Both the position numbers and the translations under genes were made by a program. From Palaemon carinicauda (taxonomy: Eukaryota > Arthropoda > Malacostraca > Decapoda > Palaemonidae), in the NCBI RefSeq assembly GCF_036898095.1, contig NC_090729.1, forward strand, positions 63,081,282 through 63,145,281: a DNA stretch of 64,000 bases, in the 5' to 3' direction. The first letter of the stretch is position 1. Each line of letters opens with the position of its first letter. The notes beneath the pieces are model-generated. The model was not told the DNA's origin. It was given only the letters and a program-made list of their open reading frames with translations, and ran no database searches. Below, in pieces: positions 56,871 through 64,000 of the stretch.

Positions 56871-57500
56871 TTAGCCTGTCTTGATTAGTGTATATTTGGC
56901 AAATATTTTTACGATTGGCACCCTTACAAAGTGGAGCCTACCCTTTAGTATAGGAATGTCTTTAAGTTCTTGTTTAACCTCACGTTTTCTTTCAGTAATT
57001 TTAGTTGTTGTATTAGTTGATTTAATTATCAACAGATTTTTTTCCTCAACTTTGTCAGAAAATGACGGTTTCTCCGGTTTTGGGTCTATCAATGTTTGAA
57101 GTGTTGCTTTAAATGATTCCATATTCATGGTAAGAATGATAACTTTCTCTGTGAGGTTGGTGATCTGGGTGGAATTTGCTGCGTCTGCGCCAATGTCCAA
57201 AAGTTTGTTTTCCAAGTCATCTATTTTCGCATCTTGTTCGTTCAGGGCCAGATTACTAATGTTTGCATCTTCCTTTAATTTTGATATTATCAAATTGTTT
57301 TGTCTGGCTTCATTTATGCAGTGAGGGCATAACCAATCTAGGTTATTCCAGTCAATCTCACTGATGGCTGTCACTGCATGCATACATCTCTTATGGTACA
57401 GTCTTTTACATTCACATGCTATCCATTTTTTTCCGTTCTCCATCCTTTCATTACATTTGAAGCATACACGGTTAGGAGCAGACATGGTGAACTGTTTCAT
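56871..57500 (-). CDS. LINE ORF1 protein with PHD finger
   Basis: A 209-codon frame; the Met at 57,485 (MSAPNRVCFKC) is the likelier start. The N-terminus is a PHD/C4HC3 zinc finger: C13-x2-C16, C29-x-C31, H36-x2-C39, C58-x2-C61 (numbering from 57,500). A heptad-rich region of about 80 residues follows (ISKLKEDANISNLALNEQDA, KIDDLENKLLDIG, ITNLTEKVIIL), probably a coiled coil. The C-terminus is basic (TKITERKREVKQELKDI). ORF1 proteins with PHD finger plus coiled coil occur in CR1-group LINEs and bind element RNA. No ORF2 follows: the gypsy element is inserted 345 bp downstream and no RT is seen beyond it. A host PHD protein is the alternative, less likely given the surroundings. Confidence 0.65.
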   Translation of the reverse strand: MKQFTMSAPNRVCFKCNERMENGKKWIACECKRLYHKRCMHAVTAISEIDWNNLDWLCPHCINEARQNNLIISKLKEDANISNLALNEQDAKIDDLENKLLDIGADAANSTQITNLTEKVIILTMNMESFKATLQTLIDPKPEKPSFSDKVEEKNLLIIKSTNTTTKITERKREVKQELKDIPILKGRLHFVRVPIVKIFAKYTLIKTG

Positions 57501-57894
57501 ATCACTTAGGTTTCTCCATAAGACTAACTATCTTTTCAATGATATTCTAAACGAGAAACACAAAGCTAAAACATGACTCAGGGCATGAATAGCAGAGCTA
57601 GACACAACACGTCCACACTTTAGCACAATAGTTCTAATCCCGGGTCTGTGCACCAAATGACCACTATGGAGACATTACTATGAGTGACTGAAGGTTAGAC
57701 AGTAACTTTTATAGATTAAATCACATGCGACTTCTTCTTCCTCTCTTTAATTTCCTCAAAAAACCACAAATTTTATAAACATAACATTTAAGATCATCAG
57801 AGAAAATAACATTCACTGATCTTTAATAAACTAAGAATAATGTCTTATAATTTGTGTAAACTATCAGCAATTAATTAAGGATTACATCATTGAA
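57501..57894. other. No gene recognised
   Basis: Probably the 5' untranslated region of the PHD-ORF1 LINE near 57,501-57,650, then AT-rich non-coding DNA. Confidence 0.35.
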
Positions 57895-58160
57895 ATATAT
57901 ATACATACATATACCAAGGCACTTCCCCCAATTGTGGGGGGTAGCCGAAATCAACAAATGAAACATAAACAGAAAAGGGGACCTCTACTCTCTACGTTCC
58001 TCCAAGCCTAACAAGGGACTCAACTGAGTTCAGCTGGTACTGCTAGGGTGCCACAGCCCAACCTCCTCCGTTATCCACCACAGATGAAGCTTCATAATGC
58101 TGAATCCCCTACTGCTGCTACCTCCGCGGTCATCTAAGGCATCGGAGGATGCAGCAGAGC
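57895..58160 (-). other. 3' UTR of RTE-like LINE with terminal hairpin
   Basis: Follows the stop of the RT relic. The minus strand ends GGCTACCCCCCACAATTGGG then GGAAGTGCC and a (TATG)-rich tail near 57,900. CCCCC-ACAATT-GGGGG forms a short stem-loop close to the 3' end. Confidence 0.7.
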
Positions 58161-59800
58161 CTACCGGAACTGCGTCACAATCGCTCGCCATTCATTCCTA
58201 TTTCTAGCATGCTCTCTTGCCTCTCTCACATCTATCCTCCTATCACCCAGAGCTTCCTTCACTCCATCCATCCACCCAAACCTTGGCCTTCCTCCTGTAC
58301 TTCTCCCATCAACTCTTGCATTCATCACCTTCTTTAACAGACAGGTGTTTTCCATTCTCTCAACATGGCTAAACCACCTCAACACATTCATATCCACTCT
58401 AGCTGCTAACTCATTTCATACACCCGTTCTCACTCTCACCACTTCGTTCCTAACCCTATCTACTCGAGATACACCAGACATACTCCTTAGACACTTCATC
58501 TCAAACACATTCAATTTCTGTCTCTCCATCACTCTCATTCCCCACAACTCCGATCCATACATCACAGTTGGTACAATCACTTTCTCATATAGAACTCTCT
58601 TGACATTCATGCCCAACCCTCTTATTTTTTACTACCCCCTTAACTGCCCCCAACACTTTGCAACCTTCATTCACTCTCTGACGTAAATCTGCTTCCACTC
58701 CACCATTTTCTGCAACAATAGACCCCAAGTACTTAAACTGATCCACCTCCTCAAGTAACTCTCCATTCAACATGACATTCAACCTTGCACCACCTTCCCT
58801 TCTCGTACATTTCATAACCTTACTCTTACCCACATTAACTCTCAACTTCCTTCTCTCACACACTCTTCCAAATTCTGTCACTAATCGGCCAAGCTTCTCT
58901 TCTGTGTCTGCAACCAGTAGAGTATCATCCGCAAACAACAACTGATTTACCTCCCATTCACGATCATTCTCGTCAACCAGTTTTAATCCTCGTCCAAGCA
59001 CTTGAGCATTCATCTCTCTCACCACTCCATCAACATACAAGTTAAACAACCACGGTGACATCACACATCCATGTCTCAGCCCCACTCTTACTGGAAACCA
59101 ATCACTCATTTCATTTCCTATCCTAACACATGCTTTACTACCTTTGTAGAAACTTTTCACTGCTTGCAACAACCTTCCACCAACTCCATATAACCTCATC
59201 ACATTCCACATTGCTTCCCTATCAACTCTATCATACGATTTCTCCAGATCCATAAACGCAACATACACCTCCTTACCTTTTGCTAAATATTTCTCGCATA
59301 TCTGCCTTACTGTAAAAATCTGATTCATACAACCCCTACCTCTTCTAAAAACCACCCTGTACTTCTAAGATTGCATTCTCTGTTTTATCCTTGATCCTAT
59401 TAATCATTACTCTACCATACACTTTTCCAACTAGGCTTAACAAACTAATACCTCTTGAATTACAACACGCATGCACATCTCCCTTACCCTTACATAGTGG
59501 TACAATACATGCACAAACCCAATCTACTGGTACCATTGACAACACAAAACACATATTAAACAATCTCACCAACCATTCAAGTACAGTCACACCCCCTTCC
59601 TTCAACATCTCAGCTCTCACACCATCCATACCAGACGCTTTTCCTACTCTCATTTCATCTAGTGCTCTTCTCACTTCATCTATTGTAATCTCTCTCATTC
59701 TCATCTCCCATCACTGGCACCTCAACACCTGCAACAGCAATTATATCTGCCTCTCTATTATCCTCAACATTAAGTAAACTTTCAAAATATTCCGCCCATA
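58161..59800 (-). pseudogene. RTE-like LINE reverse transcriptase, frameshifted
   Basis: Minus-strand pieces in order: AEYFESLLNVEDNREADII (about 59,800); MREITIDEVRRALDEMRVGK and MDGVRAEMLKEGG (59,345-59,704); VYVAFMDLEKSYDRVDREAM (motif A), HGCVMSPWLFNLYVD (motif B) and LLFADDTLLVADTEEK (motif C, intact FADD) in the 256-codon frame 58,585-59,355; YGSELWGMRVMERQKLNVFE (58,416-58,616); and LRWFSHVERMENTCLLKKVM to VTQFR (58,161-58,397). All three frames are used, with breaks near 59,700, 59,350 and 58,600, plus one stop between the last two pieces. RT catalytic residues survive, so decay is moderate. The endonuclease is missing at the 5' side. Confidence 0.87.
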
Positions 59801-59914
59801 AAAAAATAATTTTGGAACACCAACTTAGAAGCTAATGGAAGAAAACGGCTAACAGCAAGTTACCAAAGGCATGACTAAAATAAATGACTAATTTTGCATA
59901 ACATGATAATAATA

Positions 59915-60080
59915 TTTGATAGTATTTAATTAGATGGTCTTACCAGTATTAACTTATGCATCAGAAACTTGCAGCCTTAGAACATAGGCTAGTTATAACT
60001 CAAATAGTTATTGAAAGAACAATGATAAGAATAACACTACGAGAGAAAATGAGCAATATTGACACTACGAGAACAAACTA
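59915..60080 (+). pseudogene. RTE-like LINE relic, left half
   Basis: The plus strand reads VLPVLTYASETCSLRT and, after stops, VIERTMIRITLREKMSNIDT. These are the blocks just after the RT domain in RTE-like LINEs. Continued at 60,725 after a SINE-like insertion. Confidence 0.6.
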
Positions 60081-60081
60081 T

Positions 60082-60720
60082 TATTAATTACTAAGCTACA
60101 ACCATAGTTGGAAAAGCACAATGCTGTAAGCCCAGGGGCTCCAACAGGGAAAATAGCACAGTAGGAAAGAAAACAGGGAAAAAATAAATTTCTAAGAAGA
60201 GTAACAACATTAAAATAAATATCTCCTTTATAAACTATAAACACTAACAAAACAAGAGAAAGGGAAATAAGATAGAATAGTGTGCCCGAGTGTACCCTTA
60301 AGCAAGAGAACTCTAACCCAAGGCAGTGGAAGAAAATGGTACAGAGGCTATGACACTACTCAAAACAATGGTTTAATTTTGGATTGTCCTTCTCCTAGAA
60401 GAGCTGCTAAAGAGTCCCTTCTACCATTAGCAAGAGAAAAGTGGACACTGAAAAATTACAGTGCAGTAACCCCTTGGGTGAAGAATTGTTTGGTAATCTT
60501 AGTGTTGTCAGGTGTATGAGTACAGAAGAGAATATGTAAAGAATACGCCAGACTATTCAGTGTGTGTGTGTGTAGGCAAAAGGGGAAATGAACAGTAACT
60601 ATGGAGCATGATCCAATATAGTACTGTTTGGCCAGTCAAAAAAACCCATAACTCTCTAGCGGTAGTATCTCAACATGTGGCCAGTGCCCTGGCCAACCTA
60701 GTATCTATATAGAGTATATT
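60082..60720 (-). repeat. SINE-like repeat with CR1-like LINE tail, copy 2
   Basis: About 640 bp. The left edge has ATTATTAATTACTAAGCTAC and GGGGCTCCAACAGGGAAAAT, the LINE tail. The body matches 36.6-36.85 kb and extends further to CTCTAGCGGTAGTATCTCAA and GTGCCCTGGCCAACCTAGTA. Read on the minus strand it begins with GGTTGGCCAGGGCACTGGCC and ends in the microsatellite tail. No long frame. The head might be tRNA-derived, but A and B boxes are not convincing. Confidence 0.65.
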
Positions 60721-60724
60721 CTAA

Positions 60725-60900
60725 CATGTAAGAAAAGGAAATGGACATGGGCAGGACATATAATGAGAATGACGGACAATATATGGACGAGGAGAATAAC
60801 ACAATGGGACCCTAGAATTTACCAAAGAATAAGCAGGGGGAAGAAGAGAAGACAATAGATCGATGAGATAAGAAAATTTGGCAGCACAAGCTAGACCTGC
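60725..60900 (+). pseudogene. RTE-like LINE relic, right half
   Basis: KRKWTWAGHIMRMTDNIWTR, then WDPRIYQ and a stop before IDEIRKF. This is the C-terminal W-W-GH-RR-DNRW block that follows the left half in family order, so the SINE-like repeat interrupted an older LINE copy. Confidence 0.7.
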
Positions 60901-62708
60901 TGCCCTTTTTCTCCAGTTTATCAAATTCTGAGAGATGATATAACATTAAGGCAAGACATCTATCCTTTATGATAACTATCATTGATGAAGGGCACTTGTG
61001 ATTTGAAGGTGAAGTAGATATGCGTTGGCACCCAGCAATGAAACGGGTTTTAATGAGCAGATCTATATCTACTCTACAAAATGATTGCATAATATCAGAT
61101 TTGTGAGTTGTGTGTGTAGATTGCCTTACCATATGTAAGATACGGGCTCTTGCCGCTGGGCAGCCCGTAAAAAATTGTGAGATATGGAAAGTGAAGAACT
61201 TTTTGAAGTAGTGTATTGAAATCCTAGAAAAGTAATTGTGTATAGATTGAAATCTTTATATACTTTTAAATATGAATATTAAAATATTGAGTAGATTAAA
61301 TTTTATAAATTATTACATTCAAATTTACAAAAATATAATAACCCACCAAGGTATTGGAACCAGTCATACAAAAATAAACTTTGAGAATTGCTATATTGTG
61401 CGCAGCCAACAAATCGTGTTGCCACGAGAATAGTTATACAGTAGACGGTTGCAAACTATTGGAACCTAGATAAACTACATTTTTTTAAGGGAAACACAAA
61501 CAAGAACGTCACCTAATCTAAGGTTCCCCACAGGGGGATCTAGGCCCTAAGGAGACTCCCCTTTAAAATACTGTATTCTTAGCTTACCCTGTCCCAACAA
61601 ACTGCATTCACCCATCCCGTAGCATCATAATAGGTTTGAAGTACATAACTTATATGATAACAATAATCATTAGTTATATTTGCATGACCTGACAAACATT
61701 CTACATAATCATTAAGATACTTAGGCCTAAAACGTTCTCTACTTTTGCACACTTAGCTAATCTTAATTTATATACATATTGCAAAGTAACCTACAGTTTT
61801 AGAGTAATGTATTGTTTGTTGTAAATGTAGGCTACGTGTGCAATAGGTTATCAAATAGTCAAGTCATCCGAATGAAAACAGCAAACACTTACATTACCAT
61901 GAAACTTGGCTCTGGTACTAGATAGATTAAGTACATATAATAGAGTAATATACACTACAGTATCAGTTATCCGAGCATGATATTATCTACAAATAAAAAA
62001 TCTGCTCCTTTCTTATGCAATACAGTGAATAAAGCCATGTAGTATAAAGTACCTAAGAAAATTGTGTAGCTGTTGTGTGCCTCTTAAGTACTTACTTAAT
62101 TTACCTAATTACTCAATTTACTTAATTACTTATTGATTTAAGAAAGTCTTGAGTTTCCTTTTGAGAGCCTTAATAATAGTTTCGTATGATTAGCTTGTGT
62201 TGGAGCTTGCTGTTTGAGCGAACTGATTATCAATTATTGAGTGGAACAGCTCTGCAAAAAGCTACTGATTAGAAAGAATAAGTCCCTAGAGAGCCGACAA
62301 CTTGTAATCGCGGAACTGACTAAGGTCATGACTGCACCCGTTTGGGGCTATGACTTCGAGTCTAAGAGCCCCAATTCGGGCATAATGCCCGGGCAATCGA
62401 GACCAACCAACCAACTGTATGGTTAGCTACAGGCTGCAAACACAAGCTCCCTGTCCAGCTCATGGCTGGGTAATCTTACAAGGAAAAGGGAGCTTTCTGC
62501 CATTTATGATGTTGAATACACACTACATGATCTGTTACAATGCCTCAAATAATTTCTGACGATATAACAATGATAAAGGATCTTTTACAAAGCCTTAAAT
62601 AATTTCTGACGATATAACAATGATAAAGCTGAAACAGTTTCTATAAGTCATGTTGGGAAGAAAGACTCTGAAGGGCAACCAGTTTATCGTAATATATACT
62701 TTCAGCGG
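60901..62708. other. No gene recognised
   Basis: AT-rich; short frames only. A hairpin-forming stretch is at 61,117-61,170 (ACGGGCT ... AGCCCGT), shared in part with 36,137-36,172. A direct repeat of about 45 bp (AATAATTTCTGACGATATAA) occurs at about 62,546 and 62,588. Confidence 0.4.
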
Positions 62709-62731
62709 NNNNNNNNNNNNNNNNNNNNNNN
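62709..62731. other. Assembly gap, 23 N
   Basis: 23 consecutive N, probably a sized gap or unresolved join. It lies just before the second DIRS-like copy. Confidence 0.98.
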
Positions 62732-62759
62732 GTTTTGCTTTCCCCGTTTTGCCTTGTTT

Positions 62760-63260
62760 TCCATTAGACACTTAAAATGGGCCAGTAATTTTGTCTAATA
62801 GAGGGGTAGAAGGTGAAGATGTCAAGGTTAACGGCTCCAGAACCGGCAGAGACGGAGGCAATTCAGACACGACATTGTCCACTTCTTCCCGGAGGGGAGG
62901 GTTTCCTGCCCTCCGTCCCAAAGGCTATCTGGACGCAGGGAGAGGCGAATCGTGCTTGGGGCACCACTATTTCACTACTTGCTTTCGGGAATAGTAAGCT
63001 ACACAACCTATCATTAGGTAGGTATGATCCCGGAAAGATCTTCTGGAACCCTCTTACCCAATTGCGTAGTTTCTTACGAGCTGCATCTCTTGACTCCATT
63101 GACTTGGGATTATCAAAACCCTTGGACACTAAGGCCCGACAGATATTGCAAACTTGTGGTCCCAATATTGTAGGGATTTGGAAATAATATAGCAGGCGGC
63201 ATGAAACCTGCATGTATTATGACCAAAAAAAGTACTTACTCTTAATATTGCAGAAGACTG
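62760..63260 (-). pseudogene. DIRS-type Gag N-terminus, second copy
   Basis: A 116-codon minus frame (62,863-63,213) with PQVCNICRALVSKGFDNPKS, MESRDAARKKLRNWVRGFQK and LFPKASSEIVVPQA. It matches the Gag N-terminus at 42.0-42.5 kb. It keeps the TGG (LRNWVRGFQK) where the first copy has a stop (LRN-stop-VRGFQK). It is cut at the left near the N gap and its 5' region runs off the right edge. Confidence 0.7.
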
Positions 63261-64000
63261 CAACACATGTCATCTGGGGTTCTTCCTGTAAAGAAAGGAA
63301 AGCCAAATGAGTATATAATTGATTTTTTCACTGATAAGCAATATGTAAAAGTCATCTTTTAACTAAAATAGCCTTGGATAGTAAGCTAGAAAGGGATAGT
63401 GAGAGACACATACTTGTGTATCCCTTGCAAGCAATTGCTGTTACCTCTCCTCAGTATTAACTATAAAGAATTTCTTTTATCAAGACAACTCGAACGAGAG
63501 GGTTATAACCCCTAGGGGTAGAAAAGTGTACATTGCTACTGCGCTTTTAATACTTAACACTGTGGGGTAAGGATAACTGATTTCTAATCAGAGTATTGAA
63601 GGAATTCTATTCTTTCAATATAGAATTGGTCTCAGCAGAAGCCCGCACAAGGGTACTCAAGATATGTTAGAAAATAACTACTGTATAATCATACTATAGT
63701 TTTCTGTTTGCAGTATAAACTAGATTGCAAAATACCGACTACTGTATAATTATATATTGTAGTTCAGCCAGTGTGCTGCGACTATGGCTAGCATCTGATG
63801 GCACGGTCCAGCCGGCATGACGCCGACTGGACTAGGAGATATAAAAGACAAATATTTTTGTATCCTATCCAGCCCATTTGCTGTGGCCTTCCTTTCCAAT
63901 ATTAAAACCCTAGAGTTTCTTGATCAGGGAAGCTCAAAGATAAGGGTTCTAACCTTTCAGGATAGAAAGTGTACTACCACCGGCCCTTTAATTTATTTAA
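63261..64000 (-). repeat. DIRS-like 5' region, second copy
   Basis: Matches 42,511-43,150 (ACACATACTTGTGTATCCCT, then AACCCCTAGGGGTAG, ACTGTGGGGTA, TACTGTATAATTATATAT) and includes the start of the second ~375-bp unit (TTTGCTGTGGCC...). It contains CAGCCGGCATGACGCCGACT, a diverged form of the GCCGGC cluster. Continues outside the window. Confidence 0.6.

Overview
The window reads as nuclear DNA of an arthropod, most likely a decapod crustacean. This rests on heavy (AT)n, (GA)n and (ATT)n microsatellite load, short TTAGG-type runs, GT-AG-like gene structure, and repeat families that I associate with shrimp and crab genomes. Order and species cannot be proven from the window. There is no bacterial gene organisation: no operons, Shine-Dalgarno sites or CRISPR arrays. 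I found no convincing single-copy host gene. Almost everything that can be recognised is a transposable element, an element relic or a tandem repeat.

Layout. 0-1.6 kb: 5' end of a minus-strand Ty3/gypsy element (LTR, primer site, Gag, protease) running off the left edge. 1.6-3.4 kb: old LINE 5' sequence and a diverged repeat, then a 500-N gap inside a satellite (3.9-5.2 kb) with a dimeric ~187/374-bp structure. 6.8-7.4 kb: foldback MITE. 7.9-10 kb: two plus-strand LINE relics around a 109-115-bp tandem repeat. 10.1-13.2 kb: a dispersed repeat split by a 2.16-kb Tigger-like element, which holds an 0.8-kb palindrome and a TTAA MITE. The unsplit homologue of the same repeat lies at 26.2-27.2 kb. 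16-18.7 kb: second copy of the LINE 5' repeat and a gypsy pol relic. 21.3-21.8 kb: 31-bp minisatellite. 22.9-25.7 kb: near-complete hAT element with one internal stop. 30.6-31.4 and 32.4-34.1 kb: two P-superfamily elements, one a THAP-only miniature and the other an internally deleted transposase. 35.0-35.4 kb: gypsy integrase scrap.

38.3-45.9 kb: a decayed DIRS-type tyrosine-recombinase retroelement on the minus strand (Gag, RT, RNase H, YR), with a long repetitive, palindrome-rich 5' region into which a LINE 3' end has inserted. A second copy enters from the right edge (62.8-64 kb). 46.3-47.1 kb: 336-bp tandem array of tRNA-like units. 47.2-50.3 kb: gypsy relic. 50.25-50.65 kb: LINE endonuclease fragment joined to a LINE tail. 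51,874-56,520: the only apparently intact element, a 4,647-bp Ty3/gypsy retrotransposon with identical-looking 198-bp LTRs, a 5-bp target duplication and one 1,362-codon Gag-Pol frame. 56.9-57.5 kb: LINE ORF1 with a PHD finger. 57.9-59.8 kb: RTE-like LINE. 59.9-60.9 kb: a second RTE relic split by a SINE-like insertion.

The elements do not form a pathway. They form a nested insertion record: repeat, then Tigger, then TTAA MITE; RTE relic, then SINE; DIRS 5' region, then CR1-like LINE. Coordinates of relic edges are good to about 10-30 bp unless a target duplication is given. All similarity statements come from reading the sequence and from knowledge of the families; no search was run.
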